Of a stretch of 64,000 bases of DNA, positions 37,563-46,491 are shown piece after piece. The stretch's first letter is position 1. Each line of letters begins with the position of its first letter. The notes under the pieces were generated by a model. The model made no database searches. It was given only the letters and a program-made list of their open reading frames with translations, and had not been told where the DNA came from. A program made the position numbers and the translations under genes. Source of the DNA: QHXM01 sp032160165 (lineage in GTDB: Bacteria > Acidobacteriota > Blastocatellia > Pyrinomonadales > Pyrinomonadaceae); NCBI GenBank assembly GCA_032160165.1, contig JAVHWA010000025.1, positions 1 through 64,000 on the forward strand, given 5' to 3'.

Positions 37563-38633
37563 CGCCCGCTTCCGCTCTTTCCCAAAGATCCAGGCGATGA
37601 AAACCGAGACGACATAAAGCAATATCATCGGCGCGGCGAATAAGAGCATGTTTGGGACATCGTTAGTCGGAGACAGTACTGCAGCGGCTATTAGAATGAC
37701 GATCAGAGCGCCCTTCCAGTGCCGTATGAGAAATTTCGCAGAGATGATCCCAATCCGCGAAAGCACATACGTGATCGCAGGCATCTGAAAGACAACACCC
37801 ATCGCAAGCATAATCAGAATGATGAAATCAAAATAGTCGCTGGCGTTGAGAAAAAGGCGAAAGTCCTCACCCAACCCGAGCAGGTACTTGGCCGCCGGCG
37901 GAAAGATAATCTTATAGGCAAAGGCTCCTCCGATTACGAACGAGATGGTCGACAAGAGGACGAAAGGGAGCGCGTAACGACGCTCGTGCGGATATAGACC
38001 GGGAGAGACGAAGGCCCAGATTTGCCAGAGGATAAAAGGTACTGCCAATGCCAGCGCGGCATATATCGAGACCTCAACATAGAGAGAAAAAGGCTCCATC
38101 GCCGTCGTCACCACCAGCTTAGCGTTCGGATCAGGCATCGCTTTTGGCTTGATGTTGAAGTCAAAGGGGAGCATCACACCTTTAGGAATCACTGTCTCGC
38201 CCGCGAAGAGGGCCTCATCCGTAAACAAACCAACGCGTCCCAGTTGGTCTTTGCCCACCTTTGCGCTAACGGAAGTACCTTCGGGAATAACGCTCGAGCC
38301 TAACTTGGTCGTGCGTCCAAAGACATAGCGTCCGGTATCGGCCTCTTTTAAGGCGCTGTTGGGAAGGATGGTTTCCTGTCCGGTCATGCCAATGAAGGCC
38401 GGCTCGTTTCGCTGCGCCTCGGCAAGCGCTTGCTGAATGGGAAGGGCGAGGAAGTTGTAGATGTAATCAGAGACGAACCAGCAGCCGACGAACGCGACGA
38501 AGACAAATGCAACCGAGCGAATGATGCGTCCGCGCAACTCGTCCAGATGATTTAGAAACGACATCTGGCCGCCCGGCTCTTCGCGGCGCGGTTTCTTCCT
38601 GGATTTTGAACCTATGCCTAAGAGTGTGGCCAT
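37560..38633 (-). CDS. tatC: Sec-independent translocase TatC with an enlarged first periplasmic loop
   Basis: Core of the twin-arginine translocase. From the ATG at 38633 the protein is 357 residues; a TTG at 38642 is an alternative. The N-terminal FLNHLDELRGRIIRS, six predicted membrane helices and FVSPGLYPHERRYA are typical. Between helix 1 (about 36-58) and helix 2 (about 165-190) lies about 100 residues with VFGRTTKLGSSVIPEG and KPKAMPDPNAKLVVT, where ordinary TatC has roughly 40. The insertion looks like a small beta domain and should face the periplasm. tatA precedes it on the same strand by 29 bases. Confidence 0.92.
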   Translation of the reverse strand: MATLLGIGSKSRKKPRREEPGGQMSFLNHLDELRGRIIRSVAFVFVAFVGCWFVSDYIYNFLALPIQQALAEAQRNEPAFIGMTGQETILPNSALKEADTGRYVFGRTTKLGSSVIPEGTSVSAKVGKDQLGRVGLFTDEALFAGETVIPKGVMLPFDFNIKPKAMPDPNAKLVVTTAMEPFSLYVEVSIYAALALAVPFILWQIWAFVSPGLYPHERRYALPFVLLSTISFVIGGAFAYKIIFPPAAKYLLGLGEDFRLFLNASDYFDFIILIMLAMGVVFQMPAITYVLSRIGIISAKFLIRHWKGALIVILIAAAVLSPTNDVPNMLLFAAPMILLYVVSVFIAWIFGKERKRA

Positions 38634-38662
38634 CCTCGTCAAGCTCTGGGAAATCTGGCTGC

Positions 38663-39094
38663 TTAGAGCCAGTCGCGCTTGCGGGTCGCAGCCGCATCAG
38701 GCGTGTTAATTGCGGCAGGAGTCACGCCGCCATCATCGGTCGAATCGCCGGTTGGCTGCGAAGAAATAGTCGAAGGGGCGCTGGTTTCTGCGGCCTGGAT
38801 ATCCTCACTCGCGGCGAGCAGCGCCGTCGTGCGGTCTCGATTCTCGCCGAGTATCGACCGGTCCTCGGGAACTGTCGCTTCTTCGTGCTGAAAGTCCTTG
38901 AAAATGTTCTCCCGGTCAACTTCCTTTTGCCAGGTCTGCTTGAAATCTTCGGAAGCTCGCTTGAAATCGGCCAGGCTCTTGCCCAGCGAGCGACTCAGTT
39001 GTGGGAGTTTACGGGGGCCGAAGATCACAAGGGCGACAATCAGAATGAGTACTAGCTCGCTCGTCCCCAGACCTTCAAAGATGAAGAGATACAC
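38663..39094 (-). CDS. tatA: TatA/TatB-type translocase subunit
   Basis: A 143-residue protein with a single N-terminal helix and the hallmark GLGTSELVLILIVALVIFGPRKLP (given in parts: GLGTSEL then FGPRKLP), followed by the amphipathic LSRSLGKSLADFKRASEDFKQ and a long acidic, Ser/Thr/Pro-rich tail. I chose the GTG at 39094 because a GAGGAAGG lies 9 bases upstream and the product then begins a few residues before the membrane helix, as usual; the open frame runs to 39241. The tail is TatB-like in length, so it could serve as TatB. Operon with tatC. Confidence 0.88.
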   Translation of the reverse strand: MYLFIFEGLGTSELVLILIVALVIFGPRKLPQLSRSLGKSLADFKRASEDFKQTWQKEVDRENIFKDFQHEEATVPEDRSILGENRDRTTALLAASEDIQAAETSAPSTISSQPTGDSTDDGGVTPAAINTPDAAATRKRDWL

Positions 39095-39209
39095 TGCTTT
39101 GTTACTGCCTTCCTCTTGCAATCCGCGAGTCAGCGTGGTCCGCAAAGAGTTTGACGGAACAAACGCTTGAGGAGTTCGAAAAAATTCTACGCGTCGCTTT
39201 GATGGCAGG

Positions 39210-39665
39210 TCAAGGGAGCACTCTCTCCGTGCGCCCTCCACTTTGCTTTCCGCCTCCGGGCTGCAGTCTGCCAGTGTATGAGTTGCCCCAGCCTTCGCAT
39301 CGGGCGAGTTGCTCGTTGGTTACATCCCAATGGGTGTGGTCCTTGCACATTACAACATCCTCGATCACACATGCCTCGCCATCTTCGTCAACAAGTTTGA
39401 TGTCGTAATGTCCGCAGGGAATGCCATGGAGAGTGATTGTACCCCCTCCGTGTGCGATGATTTTATCGCCTAGCTGGTCCGGGCCCCAAGTGGCTGCTAG
39501 CGTGGCGGACAGATAGAGATGATGAATGTCCCAATCAGATCTATTCACGATCATAAATTCTGTCTTCTGCGGACCCGCCTGCGATAAGGGAGGCACCGCC
39601 ATCATGGTAAGTGAGATCAAGACGGCAGCGAAAAGGAGGACCCGCGGTGCAGTTAATCCCTTCAT
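39210..39665 (-). CDS. Four-cysteine secreted protein, copy A (unnamed family)
   Basis: A 151-residue protein with a signal peptide (PRVLLFAAVLISLTMMAVPPLSQA). The mature domain has WGPDQLGDKIIAHGG, TLHGIPCGHYD, a Cys in GEACVIED, a Cys in VVMCKDHTHWDVTN and LARCEGW; four cysteines could make two disulfides. A clear paralogue lies at 49837-50235 on the same strand, with the same block order. I do not recognise the family. Copy A has a Gly/Arg-rich tail absent from copy B. Confidence 0.7.
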   Translation of the reverse strand: MKGLTAPRVLLFAAVLISLTMMAVPPLSQAGPQKTEFMIVNRSDWDIHHLYLSATLAATWGPDQLGDKIIAHGGGTITLHGIPCGHYDIKLVDEDGEACVIEDVVMCKDHTHWDVTNEQLARCEGWGNSYTGRLQPGGGKQSGGRTERVLP

Positions 39666-39813
39666 CGTTCGATTCTCTCATGGTGGAAGTGTCAGATGGT
39701 CACAACCGCCGCGTGATGTTACACGCGGTACTTATCTATGGCAACGCGCATCCGGCTGGTGGTTTGACGTTCGCTTCGCGGTTCAAGGATTCCTCCGTCA
39801 GCTCAACGGAGTT

Positions 39814-40185
39814 CTAACTCTTACTGTCCCCGTACTCCGGCGGATAGTAGATTACTTCGACGTTGTTGCCGCCCACGCCTTTCGTATAAAAGGAGATGGA
39901 GCGATCCCTGTGCTCTTTGAGGGGGCGGCCCTCACGCGCTGCTGCCTCCTGCAGTGCATCGCGCGTGTCGACTCGCAGCCCCAAATGAGGAGGGTGTTTG
40001 GATCCGGGCGCAAGTAAGGCCACTCCAAATCCGCGCGCGTCACGCAACATCGCCCAATCGTCGTACAGCGTTTCAAGCTGAAACCCGATCCGCTGGTATT
40101 CTTTTACATCTCCGTGCAGATCTTTGGATTCAACCGCGATATGATCCATCACCGCGCTAAAACGACCTTCCAGCTGCTCCTGCAT
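39814..40185 (-). CDS. VOC (glyoxalase/dioxygenase fold) family protein
   Basis: A 123-residue protein with an N-terminal beta-alpha-beta unit FSAVMDHIAVESKDL, a middle acidic segment and a C-terminal SISFYTKGVGGNNVEVIYYPP typical of the VOC fold, with a His in MDHIAV and a Glu in VEVIYY as possible metal ligands. The ATG at 40185 is preceded by GAGGAAG; the frame is open to 40269, but the extra residues (LDFGLWSLDFG) are translated repeat arm and are not likely part of the protein. Function unknown. Confidence 0.75.
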   Translation of the reverse strand: MQEQLEGRFSAVMDHIAVESKDLHGDVKEYQRIGFQLETLYDDWAMLRDARGFGVALLAPGSKHPPHLGLRVDTRDALQEAAAREGRPLKEHRDRSISFYTKGVGGNNVEVIYYPPEYGDSKS

Positions 40186-40206
40186 AACTTCCTCTCCGCC
40201 GATTAA

Positions 40207-40359
40207 CTGTCCAAGGTCCACGAACTGTCCAAAGTCCAAGCTCCAAAGTCCAAAGTCGAGAGCGTTCAACGTTCAAAGTTCAACGTCAATGTTCGCACTC
40301 CAAGTTCTGGATACCTACAACGTTCGCCTTTTGGAACTTTGAACTTTGGACCTTGGACT
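40207..40359. repeat. Mirrored GTCCAAA array with GTTCAACGTTCAAA tract
   Basis: Left arm 40207-40290 has several GTCCAA(A/G)G words then three GTTCAACGTTCAAA words; right arm 40330-40359 has TTTGGAACTTTGAACTTTGGACC. It lies in the divergent gap between the VOC and DNA ligase genes, the largest array of this family. Confidence 0.85.
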
Positions 40360-40464
40360 CTTTCCAAGGGGGATTGTATCAGATCGGTATCGGGGGGCAG
40401 GAGCGTGAAAGATTCTTGACAGCGGCGACGCCGTGCCGCGAACCTCTCCGGCGAGAATCAACTC

Positions 40465-42156
40465 ATGTCCAGAACAGTCCTGCCAGATGATTTATCCCTT
40501 ACTGAGGCCGCTGACGTGAGGTCGCCAGACTTGCTCGCGAGCTTTGCTCAGACTGCCGAGTTCGTGTCCGCTACCTCGAAAAAGCTCGAAAAAGCAGCAT
40601 TGCTCGGTGCGTATCTGCGCGAGTTGACCGACGCTGATCTGGCTCGCGCCGCGCGTTATTTCGCCGGGCATCAATTCGCCATGAGCGATCAACGTACGAC
40701 AAATGTTGGTTCGAGCGTCTTGAGAGAGGCATTGAGCGAAGCGACCGGATTAAGCGTTGAGAACCTGCGTCCACGATATGTGCGGCTGGGAGATTCAGGC
40801 GAAGTCGCGTACGAGGCCATGAGCGAGGTGAAGGGAACAACCATGATTCCTCTAATCACACTCGCGGAAACGGCGTCGCTGATAGAACGCTTGAGCGAAA
40901 TGCGTGGAACAAAGAACAAGAAAGCTCTGCTCGCCGGCGTCTTCGCCGACACGACCCCGCTCGAGGCGAAGTATCTCGTCAAGTTGCTGGTCGGAGATCT
41001 GCGCATCGGTTTGAAAGAAGGTTTGGTCGAAGACTCGATCGCGCGTGCCTTTGCCCGGCCGCTGAGCGATGTGTCGCAGGCAAATATGCTGCTGGGAGAT
41101 ATAGGCGAGACCGCGGTCCGCGCGCGACGCGGCGATTTAAGCGGCATCGGCATGCGTCTCTTCCATCCTTTGAAGTTCATGTTGGCAACGGCGGCCGCGG
41201 ACCTATCCGATATCGCCAGGACGATGCCGGACCAGTTTTTCGTCGAGGACAAATTCGACGGGATACGCGCTCAAGCTCACGTTGCTAATGGCCGTCTTGC
41301 CATTTATTCGCGCACCATGGACGAGATCACTCACAGATTTCCCGAGCTACAGGTCCCTCTGACTGAGTTGCCGTCTGACGCCATCATCGATGGCGAGATC
41401 ATCACCGCACGCGATGACTTGATACTTCCATTCGGCGACCTGCAAAAGCGTCTCGGACGCAAGACCGTGGGCGCCGAGTTGCTTGCATCAACGCCCGTCG
41501 TCTTCGTCGCCTACGACTTGTTCTATGCGTCAGGGCGAATATTGATAGACGAGCCGCTATCGGAGCGGCGACGCATGCTGGAAGCGCTCATTACGTCGCA
41601 GGGAACGCTGCGACTATCGATAGCGAAGCGCGCCAATGATGTGGCCATGTTGGACGCCGAATTTGACGCGGCGCGGAGCCGGGGCAACGAAGGGTTAATG
41701 ATCAAGGACCCGGGATCTTCGTATAAGCCCGGCAAACGGGGTCGCGAGTGGCTAAAGCTGAAGCGAGCTATCGCCACGCTCGATGTAGTCGTCACCGCAG
41801 CGGAAGTGGGTCACGGGAAACGCCGGGCCCTTCTTTCGGATTACACTTTCGCAGTACGTCGCTCCGAACATGACCCGGAGTTATTGAACATAGGGAAGGC
41901 TTATTCGGGTTTGACCGACGCCGAACTGGCTGAATTGACGGAGTGGTTCCGTGCGCACACGATCCAGGAGTTCGCTCACGGTCGAGTTCGGACGGTAGAG
42001 CCGCGTATCGTACTTGAGGTAACGTTCGACCGAGTTCAGGAATCAAAGAGACACAAGAGTGGATACGCGCTTAGGTTTCCCCGGATCCTGAGGCTGCGCC
42101 CGGATAAGACAGTTGAAGAGATCGACACGCTCGAAACCGTGAGCAAGCTCGTCTGA
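40465..42156 (+). CDS. ATP-dependent DNA ligase
   Basis: Seals nicks in double-stranded DNA. The 563-residue protein has an N-terminal alpha-helical DNA-binding domain, then the adenylation motif EDKFDGIRAQ with the AMP-accepting Lys263, IIDGEIIT, and a C-terminal OB-fold with EPRIVLEVTFDR. The layout is that of the DNA ligase I family (archaeal-type LigB), distinct from the NAD-dependent LigA that bacteria normally rely on. Such ligases are a regular secondary ligase in several bacterial phyla. A TTGACA hexamer lies at 40416 but no matching -10 was found. Confidence 0.93.
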   Translation: MSRTVLPDDLSLTEAADVRSPDLLASFAQTAEFVSATSKKLEKAALLGAYLRELTDADLARAARYFAGHQFAMSDQRTTNVGSSVLREALSEATGLSVENLRPRYVRLGDSGEVAYEAMSEVKGTTMIPLITLAETASLIERLSEMRGTKNKKALLAGVFADTTPLEAKYLVKLLVGDLRIGLKEGLVEDSIARAFARPLSDVSQANMLLGDIGETAVRARRGDLSGIGMRLFHPLKFMLATAAADLSDIARTMPDQFFVEDKFDGIRAQAHVANGRLAIYSRTMDEITHRFPELQVPLTELPSDAIIDGEIITARDDLILPFGDLQKRLGRKTVGAELLASTPVVFVAYDLFYASGRILIDEPLSERRRMLEALITSQGTLRLSIAKRANDVAMLDAEFDAARSRGNEGLMIKDPGSSYKPGKRGREWLKLKRAIATLDVVVTAAEVGHGKRRALLSDYTFAVRRSEHDPELLNIGKAYSGLTDAELAELTEWFRAHTIQEFAHGRVRTVEPRIVLEVTFDRVQESKRHKSGYALRFPRILRLRPDKTVEEIDTLETVSKLV

Positions 42157-42159
42157 ATA

Positions 42160-42302
42160 TGTCCAAGTCCAAGGTCCAAGGTCGGTTTCACGTTCCAGGC
42201 TACAGGTTTCGAGTTGGGTCACTCGCACAAATCCTCAAACCAGAAACCTGAAGCTTAAAATCTGGAATTGACCTTGGACTTTTGACCTTGGACTTTGGAC
42301 AG
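42160..42302. repeat. Mirrored GTCCAAA array with nested CAGGTTTC pair
   Basis: Left arm 42160-42183 has three GTCCAA(A/G)G words. Right arm 42272-42302 has three (C)TTGGAC words. Between them sits a second pair, CAGGCTACAGGTTTCGAGTT and CTCAAACCAGAAACCTGAAG, also inverted. It spans the gap behind the DNA ligase gene. Confidence 0.8.
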
Positions 42303-42392
42303 TCTTCGGGGTTGGACATTGAAAGCGTGAATCCAATATCATCGAGCGCGCCGAGCGATGCTGGCCCAACCCCTACAAGAAAGAGAGTCTTG

Positions 42393-43955
42393 ATGAAGTA
42401 TCGATATCTTATGTTCGCCGGCCTGATCGGCATTTGTTCCCTGATGGTACCTGTAACCGCGCAGACGAAGAGAGGACCCAGGGCGACAACAGCTACGCCG
42501 AGGTCTACTCCTCCCCCTCGTCCCGCCGCTACCCCGGCAGCTACGCCCAACCAGACCACACCCGGGACCGGGGCGCTCGCTATCGTCAATGGGCAGACGA
42601 TCACGCTGGCCGATCTCGATGCGAACCTGCGCGAAGCTGTCACAGGGCTCGACACGAGAATGCCGCAGTTAAGGAACGACGCGCTTGATGCGCGCATCAA
42701 CACCCTGTTGCTCGAATCGGAGGCGCAGAAGCGCAAGGTAACGGGCGATCAGTTGATGGATGCTGAGGTCAACAATCTCGTAAAAGATCCGACGGACGCC
42801 GAAGTTCAGGCCGTCTACGACGCGAACAAAGCACAGATGAACGGCGTCGACATAGCAACCGCTCGTCCGCAGATTGTTAATTACCTGCGATCACAAGGTG
42901 CGCAAAAACTGGCCAACGAATTCATCGCGCGTCTGCGCTCGTCTCATTCGGTTGCAAAAGGCACGGCTGATGTCAATGCGGCGAATCTTCCACCATCGAC
43001 CGTACTTGCTACTGTTGATGGGCGTCCCGTCATAGCGAGCGACTTCGAAGAACGACTAAAGCCATTCGTTTACAAGCTCCGCCGGGAGATTTTCGACGGC
43101 GAAGCTCGTGCCCTCGACATGAAGATCAACCAGATGCTGCTCGAGGCCGAGGCCAAAAAGCGGATGCAAGCGCCGGACAGCATTTACAAAGCTGAGGTGG
43201 CCGATAAACTGCACCAGCCGACGGATGCCGAAGTTGCGAAGTTTTACGAAGACAACAAAGGACGTATTAAGGGAACACTGGCGGAGGTACGCGCTGACAT
43301 CGCCAATCTCCTGCGGGACCAACAGCAGGGTCGACTCGAGTCAGAGTTTGCCCAGCGATTGCGCAGCGCCGCGACGTTGCAGGTCTTCCTGAAAGAGCCT
43401 GTGCCCCCGGTCCAGGCTATCAGCGAGGACAACGATCCATCGCGGGGCGACGCAAATGCGCCGGTCAGAGTCGTCGTATTTACGGACTTCCAGTGTCCTT
43501 CATGTGCCGCCATGCATCCGGTCATTGAAGAGGCTTTGAAGCCCTACGCGAACCGCGTGCGACTGGTATTGCGAGATTTTCCGCTCGCGATGCATGCGCA
43601 GGCCCGTAAGGCGGCTGAGGCGGCAAACGCCGCTAACGCACAGGGCAAGTTTTTTGAATACATCACCGTACTTTTCAAGAACCAGTCGGCGCTCGACACA
43701 GCGTCGCTGAAAAAGTATGCGACCGACATTGGGCTTGACCGAGCGAAGTTTGACGCTTCACTTGATAGTGGCCAGTACGCAGAAGAAGTGAGCCGCGATG
43801 TTGCAGATGGCGAGGCTTATGGAGTCGATGGAACTCCAACCATCTTCATTAACGGTGTTCGCCTGCGCAACATGACTCCCGAAGGAATTCGCGCGGCCGT
43901 AGACGGAGCGCTTGCATCCAAGCCCACCGCCGCGTCGAAAGGCGCATCCAGGTAA
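42393..43955 (+). CDS. Periplasmic SurA-like / DsbA-like fusion protein
   Basis: From the ATG at 42393 the protein is 520 residues with a signal peptide (MKYRYLMFAGLIGICSLMVPVTAQ), a proline/threonine-rich linker, two SurA-N-like repeats (ALAIVNGQTITLADLDANL and VLATVDGRPVIASDFEERL) and a C-terminal DsbA-like thioredoxin domain with FTDFQCPSCAAMHPV (active-site CPSC) and GVDGTPTIFINGVRL. No PPIase domain. A fusion of chaperone and oxidoreductase would fold and oxidise an exported client together. The frame is open to 42282, but that part is repeat DNA. Confidence 0.85.
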   Translation: MKYRYLMFAGLIGICSLMVPVTAQTKRGPRATTATPRSTPPPRPAATPAATPNQTTPGTGALAIVNGQTITLADLDANLREAVTGLDTRMPQLRNDALDARINTLLLESEAQKRKVTGDQLMDAEVNNLVKDPTDAEVQAVYDANKAQMNGVDIATARPQIVNYLRSQGAQKLANEFIARLRSSHSVAKGTADVNAANLPPSTVLATVDGRPVIASDFEERLKPFVYKLRREIFDGEARALDMKINQMLLEAEAKKRMQAPDSIYKAEVADKLHQPTDAEVAKFYEDNKGRIKGTLAEVRADIANLLRDQQQGRLESEFAQRLRSAATLQVFLKEPVPPVQAISEDNDPSRGDANAPVRVVVFTDFQCPSCAAMHPVIEEALKPYANRVRLVLRDFPLAMHAQARKAAEAANAANAQGKFFEYITVLFKNQSALDTASLKKYATDIGLDRAKFDASLDSGQYAEEVSRDVADGEAYGVDGTPTIFINGVRLRNMTPEGIRAAVDGALASKPTAASKGASR

Positions 43956-44051
43956 TCGCGCTGAGGGCCGCTTGCCCAGTTCTCGCCGAGCGCGCGATTG
44001 TTCCATCAAGCGAAGCGAACGATAAGGTCACTGCCGCCCGGGATCAAGTTT

Positions 44052-44942
44052 ATGTTTTCTTTCTTCAATAGAAGCGGGACCTCGCGTTCGATACTAAGCG
44101 GGATGTCACCGGTTGTGCTCCTGCTTTCAATCAGCGCCTGCACGGTTGGTCAGCAAACTGCGCAAACATCGCCGGCTAAAAGGGCAAGTTCGCTGACGGC
44201 AAATCAAACGAAGAGAATAACGACGCCGGCGTCTGCGATGGACGAGGTTCCTCGCTACACTTATGAAGTGGTCAACGATTGGCCGCACTTAAGAACGCAC
44301 TTCACCCAGGGGTTGGTTTATCACGACGGGCACCTCTACGAGAGCACGGGACAATATGGCTCGTCTCTTCTCTGCCGTCTGGACCTCAAGAGCGGCAAGG
44401 TCAAGAAGAAGGTGGATGTCGACAGCAAATATTTCGCTGAAGGCATGACCATCATGCGGGACCGGGTCTTCCAGCTGACCTGGCAGGCTCACAAGGGCTT
44501 TGTTTACAAGTTGGATGACTTTGACCGCGTAGCCGAGTTCACCTATGAGGGTGAGGGATGGGGACTGACCAACGATGGGCGCTCGCTGATAATGAGCGAT
44601 GGCACTAACAGACTTCGCTTTCTCGACCCTGCGACCTTCCGCGTAGAACGCACAATTGAAGTCCTGGATCACGGTCAGCCGCTGATGGAACTCAATGAAC
44701 TGGAGTATGTCAAAGGAGAGATCTACGCGAACATTTGGCACTCTGACAAGATAGTGCGCATCGATCCCGCATCGGGTGCGATCCTGGCGTGGATAGACCT
44801 TTCGGGTTTACGCAGGCCGGAAGACGGAGACAACGACGACAATGTGCTGAACGGCATCGCCTATGACGAAAAGAACGACCGCCTCTTCGTGACGGGCAAG
44901 CGATGGTCCAGGGTCTACGAGATCAGGCTGGTCAAGCGCTAA
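44052..44942 (+). CDS. Glutaminyl-peptide cyclotransferase, plant-type, lipoprotein
   Basis: Converts N-terminal Gln of exported proteins to pyroglutamate. From the ATG at 44052 the product is 296 residues with an N-terminal lipobox ISAC in LLLSISACTVG, so it would be a lipoprotein. The body is the five-bladed beta-propeller of plant-type QC: FTQGLVYHDGHLYESTGQYG, EGMTIMRDRVFQLTWQ, LYVKGEIYANIWHSD as ELEYVKGEIYANIWHSD, and LNGIAYDEKNDRLFVTGK. The frame is open to 43998. Confidence 0.85.
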   Translation: MFSFFNRSGTSRSILSGMSPVVLLLSISACTVGQQTAQTSPAKRASSLTANQTKRITTPASAMDEVPRYTYEVVNDWPHLRTHFTQGLVYHDGHLYESTGQYGSSLLCRLDLKSGKVKKKVDVDSKYFAEGMTIMRDRVFQLTWQAHKGFVYKLDDFDRVAEFTYEGEGWGLTNDGRSLIMSDGTNRLRFLDPATFRVERTIEVLDHGQPLMELNELEYVKGEIYANIWHSDKIVRIDPASGAILAWIDLSGLRRPEDGDNDDNVLNGIAYDEKNDRLFVTGKRWSRVYEIRLVKR

Positions 44943-45020
44943 AGAAGGAAAAGGAAAAAGGCAAAAGTAGAAGCCGTTCGCTCCTCTACTTTTGCCCTTT
45001 TCCTTTTACCTTTTTACTTC
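44943..45020. repeat. Mirrored AAAGGCAAAAG array between convergent genes
   Basis: Left arm 44943-44972 with GAAAAAGGCAAAAGTAG; right arm 44987-45020 with CTACTTTTGCCCTTTTCC. The inner CAAAAGTAG/CTACTTTTG pair is perfect and the loop short. It sits exactly between the convergent stops of the cyclotransferase and lipoprotein genes and could terminate both, with T-rich and A-rich tracts on either side. Same word family as 18333-18466. Confidence 0.8.
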
Positions 45021-45021
45021 T

Positions 45022-45567
45022 TTAGTGGTTGCTGTTCTCGTGGTCCTCATCGTCAGCCGCTGGACTGGGACTGCTCGCAGTCACCGGCGGCGCCGTGGTA
45101 GTTGCGGGCGGTTTGCCTACTCCCATATTCTCGAGGAGCTTGTCCATAGCAAGTCTCCACTCCCCACCTTCTTTGACCAGTGGCATATTAACGGTTTGAC
45201 CGCCGGCGGTCAGTTCCACTGTTGCGGTATCGCCTGTGATCTTTTCGTTCTTGATGGTGGGTGTGCCAACCGAAGGAGAATTGGCCGCCTCCTCCTTGAG
45301 CGCGTCGTCCAGGTTCTTACCCATCGTCTTGGCTCCGACCTCCATCAGGGCGATCGAGCCTTTCGAAAGGTATTTCTTCATACCGGCGACATCTTTACTG
45401 TTTCCGGCAGCATAATACGCCTTAACCGTATCTGTTGGAGAGAGAGCGCCGCCGCTTGACGCGCCCTTTCCGCAGCCGCCAGTCACTACGGCGGTCAGTG
45501 CCAAGGCGAGAGCGGCAATGATAGGCAGTCTTCTATTTGTGATTCTTTTGACGAAATTCAGTTGCAT
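45022..45567 (-). CDS. Lipoprotein with DUF4878-like domain
   Basis: A 181-residue protein with a lipobox (VVTGGCGKG). The mature part has the NTF2-like layout of DUF4878: LSPTDTVKAYYAAGNSKDVAGMKKYLSKG and KNEKITGDTATVELTAGG, ending in GGEWRLAMDKLLENMG. The tail is Pro/Ser/Thr/Asp-rich. Function unknown. A promoter-like pair lies about 50-80 bases upstream. Confidence 0.82.
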   Translation of the reverse strand: MQLNFVKRITNRRLPIIAALALALTAVVTGGCGKGASSGGALSPTDTVKAYYAAGNSKDVAGMKKYLSKGSIALMEVGAKTMGKNLDDALKEEAANSPSVGTPTIKNEKITGDTATVELTAGGQTVNMPLVKEGGEWRLAMDKLLENMGVGKPPATTTAPPVTASSPSPAADDEDHENSNH

Positions 45568-45617
45568 GGTTCGATTCCTTACTGAGGGGATTTAATAAAT
45601 CTAGGTTTGCCTGATAG

Positions 45618-45646
45618 GTTCTAAGCTATATCTGCCGCGGAGTCAA
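45618..45646 (-). promoter_or_regulatory. Sigma-70-like promoter for the DUF4878 lipoprotein
   Basis: On the minus strand TTGACT (45646-45641), 17-base spacer, TAGAAC (45623-45618). The -35 matches five of six and the -10 four of six consensus bases; the start would lie about 45 bases upstream of the ATG at 45567. Confidence 0.5.
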
Positions 45647-45759
45647 ATAGGGGATGGAGAATGAGCGGCAAACCGTATCACGGGTGGTCGACAGAAGTCT
45701 GGTGACGACTTGGGAGGGTTGGTGTGGCCATCTGAATTATTGGTCAATTTCATGCTGAA

Positions 45760-46401
45760 TCATTGCACTGATTTCAAGACGCTAACCATCCATCTAACTA
45801 GTGGTGTTTTGTAGCCGCCATGATTGGGGTGAGAGTCCGTAAGAGTAAAATGAGCTCTGTTGGAAGCCGCTTCGAACCACACTTCATACGTGAAGCCATC
45901 ATCAACTAGAAGAGTGTCTAACTTTGGCGACATGCGCAGAGCGCCAAAGCGTGCGAGCCAATGATTCAACACTGACTTTGGCTTGCTGATTATCGTTCTC
46001 TTGATAGGAATGGATTTTACGTAAAATTCCAGTTCCTTTCGGCCTGTAGCTGCCTGGAGGTCAGCCACTTGATCAAAGATGTTCTTATCGTTGGCGACTT
46101 GATACAACAGGGCCACGATGTTCCCATCCTGATATCTAATTATGCTGATCTGGGACTCTGGTTCTGAGCTCGGTCTATAGCGTAGAGTTAGAGTGTATGC
46201 TCTAGCATTAGTAGCGTCGAAGGGCATGGATTCATATCTCGGAAACAGGCTATCGAGTAGCCGACCATAGATTTCGATGCTGTCCTGCGTCGCGACCAGT
46301 GACGAGGTAGAAAGACAAGGAGTCGCCCCTGCTCGTGAAACGAAGGATGTTATCAATAGGATTGCGACAAAGACTAAATGAGCCCGCAATCTGTTAGACA
46401 T
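45760..46401 (-). CDS. Exported hypothetical protein
   Basis: From the ATG at 46401 the product is 213 residues with a signal peptide (LRAHLVFVAILLITSFVSRAGA). The mature part is mixed alpha/beta with LRYRPSSEPESQISIIRYQDG, KELEFYVKSIPIKRT and, near the end, FTLTDSHPNHGGYKTPLVRW. I do not recognise a family. AT content is higher than in neighbouring genes, and codon use looks slightly different, so a more recent arrival is possible. Confidence 0.65.
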   Translation of the reverse strand: MSNRLRAHLVFVAILLITSFVSRAGATPCLSTSSLVATQDSIEIYGRLLDSLFPRYESMPFDATNARAYTLTLRYRPSSEPESQISIIRYQDGNIVALLYQVANDKNIFDQVADLQAATGRKELEFYVKSIPIKRTIISKPKSVLNHWLARFGALRMSPKLDTLLVDDGFTYEVWFEAASNRAHFTLTDSHPNHGGYKTPLVRWMVSVLKSVQ

Positions 46402-46491
46402 ACCCAATTCTCCATTCAAGGATTTTTAAGGGACAACAATCGGCTCGGTAATAACAATGAATCAATGGCTAAATGAACCAATCATCAATCT

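Noticed and set aside
40416..40421. Promoter of the DNA ligase gene from a TTGACA hexamer
   Set aside because: No -10-like hexamer at the right distance.
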